64,000 bases of DNA from Microbacterium sp. GTDB lineage: Bacteria; Actinomycetota; Actinomycetes; Actinomycetales; Microbacteriaceae. Shown in pieces: positions 54,371 through 63,855 of the stretch. The notes under the pieces were generated by a model, which had not been told where the DNA came from, searched no databases, and worked only from the letters and a program-made list of their open reading frames with translations. The translations under genes and the position numbers were made by a program. The stretch covers positions 62,001 through 126,000 of the forward strand of contig JAEKKN010000032.1 of NCBI GenBank assembly GCA_019510305.1. Direction: 5' to 3'. Within the stretch, counting starts at the first letter, position 1; every line of letters begins with the position of its first letter.

Positions 54371-55774
54371 ATGACCTCTCCTGCTCTCCCCAGCGACAAC
54401 GACCAGGCGATCCGGGAAGCGGTGGCGACCGGCATCCCGGCCGCTCTCAGCGATCTCGGCGACCTCGTCCGCATTCCCGGCATGGCGTGGCCCGCCTTCG
54501 ACCAGACGCAGCTGCAGCGCAGTGCGGATGCCGTGGCCGCACTTGCGGAGGGCACCGGCGTGTTCGACGAGGTGCGCGTGCTGCGCGCGGCGATCCCCGG
54601 CACCGATGAGCATGGTCAGCCGGCTGTTCTGGCTCGACGGGCGGCGCGAGGCGGCAAGCCCACCATCCTCCTGTACGCGCACCACGACGTGCAGCCGCCC
54701 GGAGCGGATGAGCTCTGGGAGACTCCGCCGTTCGAGCCGACGGTGCGGGACGGGCGGCTGTACGGGCGCGGCGCCGCGGATGACAAAGCGGGAATCATGG
54801 CCCACATCGCCGCGATCCGCGCCGTCGCGGAGACGCTCGGCGACGACCTCGAACTCGGCATCGCGATGTTCGTCGAGGGGGAGGAGGAATACGGCTCCCG
54901 CTCGTTCGCGCAGTTCCTCTCCGACAACAAGGAGGCGCTCCGCGCCGACGCGATCGTCGTGGCCGACTCCGGGAACTGGGACTCCTCGACCCCCGGGCTG
55001 ACCGTCTCGCTTCGGGGCAACGCGCGGTTCACACTGCGCGTGCGCACCCTCGACCACGCCTCCCACTCCGGCATGTACGGGGGAGCAGCGCCCGACGCGA
55101 TGATGGCGACGATCAAGCTGCTGTCGACGCTGTGGAACGACGACGGCTCTGTCGCGGTCGAGGGCATGACGGTGCGAGACGCCGATACGCCTGAGTACAG
55201 CGAGGAGACCCTGCGAGACGAGGCGGGCTTCCTGCCGGGAACCGCGCCGATCGGCGACGGCACGATCCTCAGCCGGATCTGGAACAAGCCTGCCGTGACC
55301 GTCATCGGGATCGACGCCACCAGCGTGGCCCAGGCATCCAACACCCTCCTCCCCGAGGTCACGGTGGTGATCAGCTCCCGCGTCGCGCCCGGACAGACCG
55401 GTGAAGACGCGTATCGCGCCCTGGAGGCGCACCTGCGTCGGCATGCCCCCTACGGCGCGGAGCTCACGTTCTCCGATCTGGATCTCGGCGACGGATTCCT
55501 GGTCGACACCAGTGGCTGGGCCGTGGCACTGACCCGGGACGCCATGCGCGACGCGTATGGCGCGGCGCCGGTCGATCTCGGCGTCGGGGGGTCGATCCCG
55601 TTCATCGCCGATCTCGTCCGGGAGTTCCCCGAGGCGCAGATCCTCGTCACCGGTGTCGAGGACCCGTACTCCCGGGCGCACAGCCCGAACGAGTCGCTGC
55701 ACCTCGAGACGTTCCGCAACGCGGTCGCGACCGAGGCGCTGATGCTGTCTCGGATGAACGAGATCGCACGCTGA
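54371..55774 (+). CDS. M20 family dipeptidase
   Basis: Zinc metallopeptidase acting on dipeptides or related amides. 467 residues. Metal-binding and catalytic motifs: LLYAHHDVQPPG (His and Asp), GRGAADDKAGIMAH, and FVEGEEEYGS (catalytic Glu pair). The dimerisation (lid) domain is in the middle. The later His ligand is in HSPNESLHLETF. The ATG at 54371 was chosen over a longer frame that reads through the divergent promoter. Upstream -10 suggests a leaderless transcript. Exact substrate unknown. Confidence 0.92.
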   Translation: MTSPALPSDNDQAIREAVATGIPAALSDLGDLVRIPGMAWPAFDQTQLQRSADAVAALAEGTGVFDEVRVLRAAIPGTDEHGQPAVLARRAARGGKPTILLYAHHDVQPPGADELWETPPFEPTVRDGRLYGRGAADDKAGIMAHIAAIRAVAETLGDDLELGIAMFVEGEEEYGSRSFAQFLSDNKEALRADAIVVADSGNWDSSTPGLTVSLRGNARFTLRVRTLDHASHSGMYGGAAPDAMMATIKLLSTLWNDDGSVAVEGMTVRDADTPEYSEETLRDEAGFLPGTAPIGDGTILSRIWNKPAVTVIGIDATSVAQASNTLLPEVTVVISSRVAPGQTGEDAYRALEAHLRRHAPYGAELTFSDLDLGDGFLVDTSGWAVALTRDAMRDAYGAAPVDLGVGGSIPFIADLVREFPEAQILVTGVEDPYSRAHSPNESLHLETFRNAVATEALMLSRMNEIAR

Positions 55775-55796
55775 CCCTGCAGGGCGCACCTGCGGG

Positions 55797-55802
55797 TAAA
55801 AT
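55797..55802 (+). promoter_or_regulatory. Candidate -10 for erpA
   Basis: TAAAAT in the 73-bp gap upstream of erpA; TGACC about 20 bp upstream is a weak -35 candidate. A normal leader with GAAGGAG precedes the ATG. Confidence 0.5.
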
Positions 55803-55847
55803 CTGAACAACAGCCGTGCGCGAGCGCGGCCCGGCAGAAGGAGCAAC

Positions 55848-56213
55848 ATGAGCGACACCACCCTGACCGCAGCAGAAACCACCAGCGCACACGGCGTGAG
55901 CCTCACCGACGCCGCGGCGACCAAGGTGAAGAACCTCCTCGAGCAGGAGGGTCGCGACGACCTCCGTCTTCGCGTGGCCGTGCAGCCCGGCGGATGCTCC
56001 GGCCTGATCTACCAGCTGTACTTCGACGAGCGCTTCCTCGAGGGTGACGAGACCGTCGATTTCGACGGTGTCGAGGTCATCGTGGACAACATGAGCGTCC
56101 CGTACCTCGACGGTGCATCCATCGATTTCAAGGACACGATCTCGGAGCAGGGCTTCACGATCGACAACCCGAACGCGGCCGGTTCCTGCGCCTGCGGCGA
56201 CAGCTTCCACTGA
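55848..56213 (+). CDS. erpA: Iron-sulfur cluster insertion protein (A-type carrier)
   Basis: Delivers Fe-S clusters to apoproteins. 121 residues. HesB/IscA fold with the three conserved Cys: one in QPGGCSGLIY and two in GSCACGDSF at the C-terminus. It stands directly upstream of the cytochrome oxidase operon, close to the Rieske gene that needs a [2Fe-2S] cluster. AAGGAG ribosome site. Confidence 0.93.
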   Translation: MSDTTLTAAETTSAHGVSLTDAAATKVKNLLEQEGRDDLRLRVAVQPGGCSGLIYQLYFDERFLEGDETVDFDGVEVIVDNMSVPYLDGASIDFKDTISEQGFTIDNPNAAGSCACGDSFH

Positions 56214-56269
56214 GCGGATCACCCTCGGTCAACCTGCGTGGTTGGCATGAATCAGGTGTGAGGTTGCCC

Positions 56270-56275
56270 TAGACT
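56270..56275 (+). promoter_or_regulatory. Candidate -10 for the ctaCDF operon
   Basis: TAGACT in the erpA-ctaC gap, 36 nt before the ctaC GTG; no well-spaced -35 (TTGGCA at 56242 is 22 bp away). Confidence 0.4.
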
Positions 56276-56310
56276 TGGGTGTGCCCTGTCCGCAATCTGA
56301 AAGGTGCATC

Positions 56311-57213
56311 GTGCCCTCGAAACGCCGCCTTCGTTGGGCCGCACTCCCTCTGGGAGTCGTGGCAGCTGTGGCTCTGGCCGGTTGTACAACCGCCGAGCAG
56401 CACGGCTATCTCCCGGGCTTCGTGGAGGGTGGACCTGCAGCCACCAACCAGACCGAACGCGTGTCGTCGCTCTGGGTGAACTCCTGGATCGTCCTCCTCG
56501 CCGTCGGTGTGATCACCTGGGGCCTGATGGGCTGGGCCGCGATCGCCTACCGCCGTCGCAAGGGCCAGACCGGTCTCCCGGTGCAGATGCGGTACAACAT
56601 GCCGATCGAGATCTTCTACACGATCGTGCCGCTCATCCTCGTCGTCGGAATGTTCTTCTTCACGGCGCGTGACCAGGCCGAGATCGAGGCCAAGTGGGAC
56701 AACCCCGACGTCGAGATCACGGCGATCGCCAAGCAGTGGGCGTGGGACTTCCAGTACGACGGCGAGAAAGAGGACAACTCCGACGCCGTGTGGACCATGG
56801 GCATCCAGGCCCAGCCGAACGCGAACGGCGACATCGACCAGTCGCAGCTGCCCACTCTGGTGCTGCCGGTCGACAAGAAGGTCACGATCGACCTGCAGTC
56901 GCGTGACGTCATCCACTCCTTCTGGATCATCGACTTCCTCTACAAGAAGGACATGTACATCGGGAAGGACAACTCCTGGTCGTTCATCCCGACCCGCGAG
57001 GGCGAGTACAAGGGCAAGTGCGCCGAGCTCTGCGGCGAATACCACTCGATGATGCTGTTCAACGTCAAGGTCGTCTCGCAGGCCGAGTACGACGCCTACC
57101 TCCAGTCGCTCGAGGAGAAGGGCAACACCGGCGACATCACGGACGCATACGACCGTCTGTCGAACTACCCGGGCACGACCGAGAAGACCGACTCCACGGA
57201 AGGAGAGGAGTAA
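56311..57213 (+). CDS. ctaC: Cytochrome c oxidase subunit II (aa3)
   Basis: Copper-A subunit that accepts electrons from the QcrC cytochrome. 300 residues. Lipoprotein signal with lipobox LAGC (Cys25), two transmembrane helices (about 55-77 and 100-120), then a cupredoxin domain with CAELCGEYHSMM holding the Cu-A ligands. GTG 56311 follows AAAGG by 6 nt; the upstream in-frame ATG/GTG is outside the signal peptide. LspA at 39299 would process it. Confidence 0.95.
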   Translation: MPSKRRLRWAALPLGVVAAVALAGCTTAEQHGYLPGFVEGGPAATNQTERVSSLWVNSWIVLLAVGVITWGLMGWAAIAYRRRKGQTGLPVQMRYNMPIEIFYTIVPLILVVGMFFFTARDQAEIEAKWDNPDVEITAIAKQWAWDFQYDGEKEDNSDAVWTMGIQAQPNANGDIDQSQLPTLVLPVDKKVTIDLQSRDVIHSFWIIDFLYKKDMYIGKDNSWSFIPTREGEYKGKCAELCGEYHSMMLFNVKVVSQAEYDAYLQSLEEKGNTGDITDAYDRLSNYPGTTEKTDSTEGEE

Positions 57214-57216
57214 GCC

Positions 57217-58947
57217 ATGTCGACCACTGAAGCACCCCGCACCGACGAGGCCTCCCACTCCCGACCGACGACCCTGCCCGCGCGCCAGGCCGCTCTCATG
57301 AGCTCCTCGCGCGTCGAGCAGAAGGGCAACATCGTCGTCAAGTGGATCACCTCCACCGACCACAAGACGATCGGGTACATGTACCTCATCGCCTCGGTGC
57401 TGTTCTTCCTCCTCGGTGGCGTGATGGCTCTGATCATCCGCGCCGAGCTGTTCGCTCCGGGGATGCAGATCGTCCCCACCAAGGAGCAGTACAACCAGCT
57501 GTTCACGATGCACGGCACGATCATGCTGCTGATGTTCGCGACGCCGCTGTTCGCCGGCTTCGCCAACGCCATCCTGCCGCTGCAGATCGGTGCTCCCGAC
57601 GTCGCGTTCCCTCGTCTGAACGCCTTCGCCTTCTGGCTGTTCCTGTTCGGCTCGACCATCGCTGTCGCCGGCTTCCTCACGCCCCAGGGTGCGGCCTCGT
57701 TCGGATGGTTCGCCTATCAGCCGCTCGCAAGCGCCTCGTTCTCGCCCGGCGCGGGTGGGAACCTGTGGATGCTGGGTCTGGGAATCTCCGGTTTCGGAAC
57801 GATCCTCGGCGCGGTGAACTTCATCACCACGGTCATCACCATGCGCGCACCGGGCATGACCATGTGGCGCATGCCGATCTTCTCGTGGAACACGCTCATC
57901 ACGAGCCTCCTGATCCTCATGGCGTTCCCCGTGCTGGCTGCGGCGATCTTCGCCGCCGGCGCCGACCGCGTGCTGGGCGCGCACATCTACGACCCGGCGA
58001 ACGGCGGCGTGCTGCTGTGGCAGCACCTGTTCTGGTTCTTCGGCCATCCCGAGGTGTACATCATCGCGCTGCCGTTCTTCGGCATCGTGTCCGAGATCTT
58101 CCCGGTCTTCAGCCGCAAGCCGATCTTCGGGTACAAGACCCTCGTCTACGCGACGATCGCGATCGCGGCGCTGTCGGTCGCGGTGTGGGCTCACCACATG
58201 TACGTCACCGGCTCGGTGCTGCTGCCCTTCTTCGCAGTCATGACGATGCTCATCGCCGTTCCGACGGGCGTGAAGATCTTCAACTGGATCGGCACACTCT
58301 GGCGCGGATCGGTCACGTTCGAGACTCCGATGGTCTTCGCCCTCGGCTTCCTCGTCTCGTTCGTGTTCGGCGGTCTGACCGGCGTGATCCTCGCGGCCCC
58401 GCCGCTGGACTTCGCGCTCTCGGACTCGTACTTCGTCGTCGCGCACTTCCACTACGTGGTGTTCGGCACCGTCGTGTTCGCGATGTTCGCCGGCTTCTAC
58501 TTCTGGTGGCCCAAGTGGACCGGACGGATGCTCAACGAGCGTCTCGGCTACATCCACTTCTGGATGCTGTTCATCGGCTTCCACATGACGTTCCTCATCC
58601 AGCACTGGCTGGGCGTCGAGGGCATGGTGCGCCGCTACGCGGACTACTCGTCCTACGACAACTTCACGTGGCAGAACCAGGTGTCGACGATCGGTGCGAT
58701 CATCCTCGGCGCGTCGATGCTGCCGTTCTTCCTGAACGTGTGGATCACGGCGCGCAAGGCGCCCAAGGTCACGGTCAACGACCCGTGGGGCTATGGCGGT
58801 TCGCTCGAATGGGCGACCAGCTGCCCGCCGCCGCGCCACAACTTCACGTCGATCCCGCGTATCCGCAGCGAGCGTCCCGCCTTCGACCTGAACCACCCGG
58901 AAGCCGCCGACTACCCTGTCGCCGGCGCCGAGCGAGAGGTGCACTGA
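57217..58947 (+). CDS. ctaD: Cytochrome c oxidase subunit I (aa3)
   Basis: Catalytic haem-copper subunit that reduces O2 and pumps protons. 576 residues, twelve transmembrane helices. Haem a and a3/Cu-B ligands are in [21 protein letters not shown] (with the cross-linked His-Tyr), AHHMYVTG, and HFHYVVFG. Starts 3 bp after ctaC. Cytoplasmic N- and C-termini are longer than in mitochondria, as in other actinobacteria. Confidence 0.97.
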   Translation: MSTTEAPRTDEASHSRPTTLPARQAALMSSSRVEQKGNIVVKWITSTDHKTIGYMYLIASVLFFLLGGVMALIIRAELFAPGMQIVPTKEQYNQLFTMHGTIMLLMFATPLFAGFANAILPLQIGAPDVAFPRLNAFAFWLFLFGSTIAVAGFLTPQGAASFGWFAYQPLASASFSPGAGGNLWMLGLGISGFGTILGAVNFITTVITMRAPGMTMWRMPIFSWNTLITSLLILMAFPVLAAAIFAAGADRVLGAHIYDPANGGVLLWQHLFWFFGHPEVYIIALPFFGIVSEIFPVFSRKPIFGYKTLVYATIAIAALSVAVWAHHMYVTGSVLLPFFAVMTMLIAVPTGVKIFNWIGTLWRGSVTFETPMVFALGFLVSFVFGGLTGVILAAPPLDFALSDSYFVVAHFHYVVFGTVVFAMFAGFYFWWPKWTGRMLNERLGYIHFWMLFIGFHMTFLIQHWLGVEGMVRRYADYSSYDNFTWQNQVSTIGAIILGASMLPFFLNVWITARKAPKVTVNDPWGYGGSLEWATSCPPPRHNFTSIPRIRSERPAFDLNHPEAADYPVAGAEREVH

Positions 58948-58950
58948 GAC

Positions 58951-59385
58951 ATGCGCGACAACGTCATCCTCTGGTGGATCCTCACCGCGTTCTTCGCCCT
59001 GATCGGCGTGATCTACACGGGCTGGAACATCCTGGCCCACCCCGACCTCCCGCTCGTGAACCAGATCGAATGGGTCGGTACGGTCGCCCTGTTCTTCTCG
59101 GCCTTCATGGGCGCGATGATCGCGTTCTACCTCGACCGCACGCACTCTGCACAGGGGGGCGAACTGCCCGAGGACATCCTGACTGCTGACATCGATGACG
59201 GCGACCCGGAGCTCGGCGAGTTCAGCCCGTGGTCCTGGTGGCCGCTCGTGCTCGCCGGATCGGCGGCCGTGTTCATCATCGGTCTGGCCGTCGGGCACTT
59301 CCTGCTTCCGATCGGACTCGCGATCTTCGTCGTCGCGATCGTGGGCTGGGTGTACGAGTACTACCGAGGCAACTTCGCCCGCTGA
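58951..59385 (+). CDS. ctaF: Cytochrome c oxidase subunit IV (actinobacterial type)
   Basis: Small structural subunit specific to the actinobacterial aa3 oxidase. 144 residues with four hydrophobic helices (about 3-26, 38-58, 92-110 and 112-130) and an acidic linker between the second and third. Starts 3 bp after ctaD, and a strong terminator follows. CtaE is not in this operon and should lie beyond qcrC. Confidence 0.92.
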   Translation: MRDNVILWWILTAFFALIGVIYTGWNILAHPDLPLVNQIEWVGTVALFFSAFMGAMIAFYLDRTHSAQGGELPEDILTADIDDGDPELGEFSPWSWWPLVLAGSAAVFIIGLAVGHFLLPIGLAIFVVAIVGWVYEYYRGNFAR

Positions 59386-59397
59386 TGTGAGGCGAAG

Positions 59398-59429
59398 AAA
59401 AGGGCCCCTGCTTCGGCAGGGGCCCTTTT
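59398..59429. terminator. Strong terminator after ctaF
   Basis: AAAAGGGCCCCTGC (59398-59411), tetraloop TTCG, GCAGGGGCCCTTTT (59416-59429): perfect 14-bp stem whose right arm ends in TTTT. Convergent genes on both sides. Confidence 0.9.
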
Positions 59430-59462
59430 CCTATGCTGAACGGGCCTGTGGGACCGGTGCCG

Positions 59463-59882
59463 TCACGCGCGAGTGCGTACCCGGGCGATGCCGGTGAGCG
59501 GGTCGACAGGGCGTCGGTGCACCCCGTCGGCGTCTTCGACGGGGTAGCCCTCGCGCACCCAGTATTCGAAGCCTCCGATCATCTCACGGACGGCATACCC
59601 GAGCTTGGCGAACTCCAGCGCCCCTTTGGCGCCGGCGTTGCATCCGGGGCTCCAGCAGTACACGACGACCTCGGCGTCTTCGGGGATCTCGAGGGGGGCA
59701 CGGGCGGCGATCTCGCTGTAGTGCATGTGGATCGCGCCTGCGACGCGCCCCTGAGCCCAGGCCTCGTCGGATCGTACATCGATCACGTAGATGCTCTCGC
59801 CCGCCTTGCGAGCGGCGTGGACGTCACTGGCATCCGTCTCGTAGGCGAGCTTGGCTGCGTAGTAGTCGGTGCGTTCGATCAT
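59463..59882 (-). CDS. Rhodanese-domain protein
   Basis: A 139-residue single-domain sulfurtransferase-like protein. Rhodanese start VIDVRSDEAWAQGRVAGAIH and an active-site loop in YCWSPGCNAGAKG with Cys76 and Cys81. The CWSPGCN loop departs from the typical CxxGxR loop and gives a CX4C pair. It could act on persulfides or as a redox module. It is convergent with ctaF. Next to the GNAT/RidA pair but with its own gap. Confidence 0.88.
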   Translation of the reverse strand: MIERTDYYAAKLAYETDASDVHAARKAGESIYVIDVRSDEAWAQGRVAGAIHMHYSEIAARAPLEIPEDAEVVVYCWSPGCNAGAKGALEFAKLGYAVREMIGGFEYWVREGYPVEDADGVHRRPVDPLTGIARVRTRA

Positions 59883-59923
59883 GCATTCAGCCTAGATCTG
59901 AGGCCTCGGGCACGCGTCTCCCA

Positions 59924-60460
59924 TTACCGCCGGGGATCGGCGGAATCCTGCCAGCGGGGGAGAGCGGCGGTCATCTGGATGCGGCGGCCGTGGGCCATGA
60001 GTCCGAGAGCCTCTTCCACATCGACCAGCGAGCGCAGGAAGTTCGTATCCGGTTCAGAGGGAACGAAGCCGCATGTCTCGTAGAACGGGCCGTTCCACGG
60101 CACGTCGGCATAGGTGCGCAGAGTGATCTGCGCGTGCCCCCGTCGAGCCGCTTCGTCGCGCGCCGCGTCGATGAGGCGGCGACCGTGTCCGCGCCGTGAA
60201 TGCGAGGGAAGCACGGAGAGCTGCTCCAGGTGCGCGTGATCCTCGATCTCGAGCACCTGAACGAACCCGATCGGCGTGCCGCTGTCCAGATCCTCGGCCA
60301 CGAGGACGAAACCAGGAGCGGATGCTCGGTCTTCGGCACTGGTCGGCCCAGGCCAGTCCGCCGGGGAGAAGCGATCGACGAACGCGGTGTCGGCGATCGC
60401 CTCGATGCGCTCGGTCGCGAGGTAGTCACCCGTCGACGCGGGACGGATGACGACGCTCAC
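59924..60460 (-). CDS. GNAT N-acetyltransferase
   Basis: A 178-residue acetyltransferase. Acetyl-CoA-binding motif LSVLPSHSRRGHGRRLIDAARDEAARRG at about 90-118, then WNGPFYETCGFVP. Substrate unknown. Its ATG/GTG region overlaps the end of the RidA gene by 4 nt, so the two are coupled. Confidence 0.86.
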   Translation of the reverse strand: MSVVIRPASTGDYLATERIEAIADTAFVDRFSPADWPGPTSAEDRASAPGFVLVAEDLDSGTPIGFVQVLEIEDHAHLEQLSVLPSHSRRGHGRRLIDAARDEAARRGHAQITLRTYADVPWNGPFYETCGFVPSEPDTNFLRSLVDVEEALGLMAHGRRIQMTAALPRWQDSADPRR

Positions 60461-60861
60461 ACCGCCACCGCCGCGACCGCCTCGATCTCGACGAGTTGGT
60501 CGGGATAGCCCAGTACCGTCACTCCGAGCAGGGTGCTGGGAACCTCGTGGTCCCCGAAAGCGGTGTGCACGACATCCCAGGCGGTGACAAGGTCGGCGCG
60601 GTCCGCGGAGGCGACCAGCACTCGCGTGCTGATGATGTCCGTCAGCGTCGCACCGGCGGCCTCCAATGCGGTGCTCAGCGTCTCCACGCAGCGAGCTGCC
60701 TGTGCCGCATAGTCATGGGGCGCCACCGTCCGCCCGTCGTCGTCGAGAGGGCAGGCGCCAGCGAGGAAGATCAGCCGAGACGCCGGTGTTGCCGTGGCTG
60801 CACTCGCATACGGCGCATCGGCCAGGGCGGAGGAACGGAGCAGCTGTACGACGGACGACAC
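60457..60861 (-). CDS. RidA family protein
   Basis: A 134-residue protein of the YjgF/RidA family, which hydrolyses reactive enamines/imines or binds related metabolites. It shows the family pattern from ASRLIFLAGACPLDDDGRTVAPHDYAAQAARCVETL to ALEAAGATLTDIISTRV and LVEIEAVAAV. The usual catalytic Arg of the RidA subgroup is in STRVLV. Coupled to the GNAT downstream. Confidence 0.87.
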   Translation of the reverse strand: MSSVVQLLRSSALADAPYASAATATPASRLIFLAGACPLDDDGRTVAPHDYAAQAARCVETLSTALEAAGATLTDIISTRVLVASADRADLVTAWDVVHTAFGDHEVPSTLLGVTVLGYPDQLVEIEAVAAVAV

Positions 60862-60881
60862 CTCTCGAGGATAACGAAAGA

Positions 60882-60915
60882 AGACCCCGTCTCGAGCGAG
60901 TCGAAACGGGGCCTT
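60882..60915 (-). terminator. Terminator for the qcr genes
   Basis: Near-perfect hairpin (CCCCGTCTCGA/TCGAAACGGGG with one mismatch) followed on the minus strand by TTCTTTCGTT. It lies between qcrB and the RidA gene, both on the minus strand. Confidence 0.75.
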
Positions 60916-60931
60916 CCGGACAGCGGTGAGA

Positions 60932-62746
60932 CTACTCGCCGTCGTCCGACTTCTTGCGGGGCTTCTTGACCGGCTCGGTGGCGATCACCGAACTTGGGGT
61001 GTTCGGCGTCTCATCGATATGGGTCTCTTCACCCGGTGACAGCGGAGCGTCCGGGAAGCCGGCGCGCTCGTGCGCGCCCTGGATCTCGGCGGCCTCGGTC
61101 TCTTCGTTCTGAGCCGTGACATGGTGCTGGTGGGAGTCGGCCTCGTCGATCTCCGCCTGCGTGAGCGGGGCGAGACGGTCTTCGTAGAACCAGCGTGAGA
61201 TCGCGGAGCGCAGGTTCTGCGTCCACGGGATGCGGCCCTTGTCGTTGGGGCGGACCACGAGGGGCTCATAGCCGTCGACGTCGATGAGCTTCCAGCGGTC
61301 GTACGTGTCGACCGGCTGGTGCACCTCGATGAACTCGCCACCGGGGAGGCGCACGATGCGACCGGATTCGTACCCGTGCAGGACGATCTCGCGGTCCTTC
61401 TTCTGCAGAGCGATCGCGATGCGCTTGGCGACGAAGTAGCCGAGCACCGGGCCGATGATCAGCAGAGCCTGGAGCGTGTGGATCACGCCTTCCATCGTCA
61501 GCATGAAGTGCGTGGCGATGAGGTCGGACGAGGCGGCAGCCCACAGCACCGCGTAGAAGATGACTCCGGCCACGCCGATTCCCGTGCGCGTCGCCGCGTT
61601 GCGCGGGCGCTGTGCGAGGTGGTGCTCCCGCTTGTCTCCGGTGACCCACGCCTCGATGAACGGGTAGAGGGCCACGAGCACGATGAACAGGCCGAGGACG
61701 ACGAGCGGAAGCAGGATGCCGAACGACCAGGTGCGGTCGAGGAACACGATGTCCAGGTTCGACGGAGCAAGGCGCAGCGCGCCGTCCGCGAATCCGATGT
61801 ACCAGTCGGGCTGCGTTCCCGCCGAGACGGGGGACGGGTCGTACGGTCCGTAGTTCCAGATCGGGTTGATCTGGAAGAACGTGGCGATCAGGACGATCGT
61901 GCCGAACACGATGAACAGGTAGCCGCCCATCTTCGACATGTAGACCGGCATCATCGGGTAGCCCACGACGTTGTCGTTCGTACGGCCGGGGCCGGCGAAC
62001 TGCGTGTGCTTGTTGACGATCATCAGCATGAGGTGCACGACGATGAGGCCGATCACGAGCAGCGGCAGCAGCAGGATGTGCAGCGTGTAGAGACGACCGA
62101 CGATCGCGGTGCCGGGGAACTCGCCGCCGAAGAGCAGGAACGAGGTCCAGGTGCCGATGAGCGGGATGCCCTTGACCATGCCGTCGATGATGCGCAGGCC
62201 GTTGCCCGAGAGCAGGTCGTCGGGGAGAGAGTAGCCGGTGAAGCCCTCAGCCATCGCCAGGACGAACAGCACGAAGCCGATCACCCAGTTGAGTTCGCGG
62301 GGCTTGCGGAACGCGCCGGTGAAGAACACGCGGAGCATGTGCACACCGATACCGGCGACGAACACGAGTGCGGCCCAGTGGTGGATCTGGCGCACCAGAA
62401 GGCCACCGCGCAGGTCGAACGAGATGTTCAGCGACGACTCGAGTGCGGCGGACATCTCGATGCCGCGCATGGGCGCGTAAGCGCCGGTGTAATGCGTCTC
62501 CACCATCGAGGCCTCGAAGAAGAACGTCAGGAAGGTTCCGGAGAGGAACACGGCGACGAAGCTCCACAGGGCGATCTCGCCCAGCATGAAGGACCAGTGA
62601 TCGGGGAAGATCTTGCGGCCGAGCTCCTTGACGAAGCCGGAGAGACTGGTGCGCTCGTCGATGTAGTTCGACGCAGCACCGACGAAGCGGCCGCCAAGGG
62701 GTGCCTTGGTGTCCTGCTCGTCCTTGGACAGCGTTGCGGTGCTCAA
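60932..62746 (-). CDS. qcrB: Cytochrome bc1 complex, cytochrome b subunit
   Basis: Quinol-oxidising dihaem subunit. 604 residues. Eight transmembrane helices in the first 420; haem ligands in RQIHHWAALVFVAGIGVHMLRVFF and LYTLHILLLPLLVIGLIVVHLMLM, and the Q-site PDWYIG. The C-terminal 180 residues are a charged cytoplasmic extension typical of actinobacteria. The start overlaps the qcrA end by 4 nt. Electrons pass from here via QcrA and QcrC to CtaC. Confidence 0.96.
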   Translation of the reverse strand: MSTATLSKDEQDTKAPLGGRFVGAASNYIDERTSLSGFVKELGRKIFPDHWSFMLGEIALWSFVAVFLSGTFLTFFFEASMVETHYTGAYAPMRGIEMSAALESSLNISFDLRGGLLVRQIHHWAALVFVAGIGVHMLRVFFTGAFRKPRELNWVIGFVLFVLAMAEGFTGYSLPDDLLSGNGLRIIDGMVKGIPLIGTWTSFLLFGGEFPGTAIVGRLYTLHILLLPLLVIGLIVVHLMLMIVNKHTQFAGPGRTNDNVVGYPMMPVYMSKMGGYLFIVFGTIVLIATFFQINPIWNYGPYDPSPVSAGTQPDWYIGFADGALRLAPSNLDIVFLDRTWSFGILLPLVVLGLFIVLVALYPFIEAWVTGDKREHHLAQRPRNAATRTGIGVAGVIFYAVLWAAASSDLIATHFMLTMEGVIHTLQALLIIGPVLGYFVAKRIAIALQKKDREIVLHGYESGRIVRLPGGEFIEVHQPVDTYDRWKLIDVDGYEPLVVRPNDKGRIPWTQNLRSAISRWFYEDRLAPLTQAEIDEADSHQHHVTAQNEETEAAEIQGAHERAGFPDAPLSPGEETHIDETPNTPSSVIATEPVKKPRKKSDDGE

Positions 62747-63819
62747 TGGCGCTCCCAGAAGCTCGGGCCGACGGGCTCGGTGAAGTCACTGCGTGCGATG
62801 AGGTAGCCCTCGTCGTCGACGGTGATGGGCAGCTGAGGCAGCGGACGTGCAGCCGGGCCGAAGATGACCTTGGCGTGATCCGTCACATCGAACTGCGACT
62901 GGTGGCAGGGGCAGAGGAGGTGGTGCGTCTGCTGCTCGTACAGGGCGACAGGGCAGCCCACGTGCGTGCACACCTTCGAATAGGCGACGATGCCGTCGTA
63001 GGACCAGTCCTTGCGGTCCTCGGCTTCGGTGAGCTGCTCGGGACGCAGGCGCATCATGAGCACGATCGCCTTCGCCTTCTCCTCGAGGTAGCCGTCGTGG
63101 TGGCTGAGCTCGGCGAGATCCTCCGGGATGACGTGGAAAGCCGACCCGAGGGTGACGTCCGCCGCGCGGATCGGGGTGCCGTCGGGGTCGCGCACCAGGC
63201 GCTGCCCCTTGTCCCACATGGTCTGCTTCAACAGGACCACGGGATCTCCCGCTGTGGGGTCCTCCGGGGTGGAGTGCGGTGCGAGACCGCGGAACAGAGT
63301 GACCCCCGGAATGATCGATGCCACGACTGCGGCGAACAGCGAGTTGCGGATCATCGTGCGTCGCCCGAAGCCGGACTCCTCGTTCGCGTCGGCGAACGCC
63401 TTGATGGCCGCCTCACGGGTCGAGTCCTTGCCACGAGTGGGGTGACGGTACTCGATGTGCTCCTTGTCGCTCATCAGAGCCTTCGACCAGTGAATGGCGC
63501 CGAGACCGAGAGCGAGCAGCGCAAGGGCGATGCCGAGACCGATGAAGAGGTTGTTCTGGCGGATGTCGATCAGCGCGCCGCTCTCGATCGGGAACAGCAT
63601 GTAAGCGGCGACCGCCCAGATGCTTCCGGCGAGAGACAGGTAGAACAGCGTGTAGACGGTGCGGACAGCAGCCTTCTCGGCGCGCGGGTCCTTGTCGGTC
63701 ATCCGCTCGCGGTGCGGCGGCAGCCCGGGGTTCTGCACGGGATCGCTGACTGCGACACCCAGCCCCGGAGAGGGCTGGTAGGCCCTGTCAAGAGCCTGCG
63801 AGTCGTCGTCGTGTGCCAT
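62743..63819 (-). CDS. qcrA: Cytochrome bc1 complex, Rieske iron-sulfur subunit
   Basis: 358 residues with three transmembrane helices (about 55-75, 85-108, 160-180), the actinobacterial form, and a C-terminal Rieske domain. [2Fe-2S] ligands are in CTHVGC (284-289) and CPCH (303-306). GAGGAGC ribosome site before the ATG. It is between qcrC and qcrB in the usual order. Confidence 0.96.
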   Translation of the reverse strand: MAHDDDSQALDRAYQPSPGLGVAVSDPVQNPGLPPHRERMTDKDPRAEKAAVRTVYTLFYLSLAGSIWAVAAYMLFPIESGALIDIRQNNLFIGLGIALALLALGLGAIHWSKALMSDKEHIEYRHPTRGKDSTREAAIKAFADANEESGFGRRTMIRNSLFAAVVASIIPGVTLFRGLAPHSTPEDPTAGDPVVLLKQTMWDKGQRLVRDPDGTPIRAADVTLGSAFHVIPEDLAELSHHDGYLEEKAKAIVLMMRLRPEQLTEAEDRKDWSYDGIVAYSKVCTHVGCPVALYEQQTHHLLCPCHQSQFDVTDHAKVIFGPAARPLPQLPITVDDEGYLIARSDFTEPVGPSFWERH

Positions 63820-63855
63820 GGTGCTCCTCGTACGTTCCTCTTCGATGATTAAGCG

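Noticed and set aside
56269..59298. Long minus-strand open frame opposite ctaC, ctaD and ctaF
   Set aside because: Same cause: antisense of strongly recognised oxidase subunits; no ribosome site or family features.
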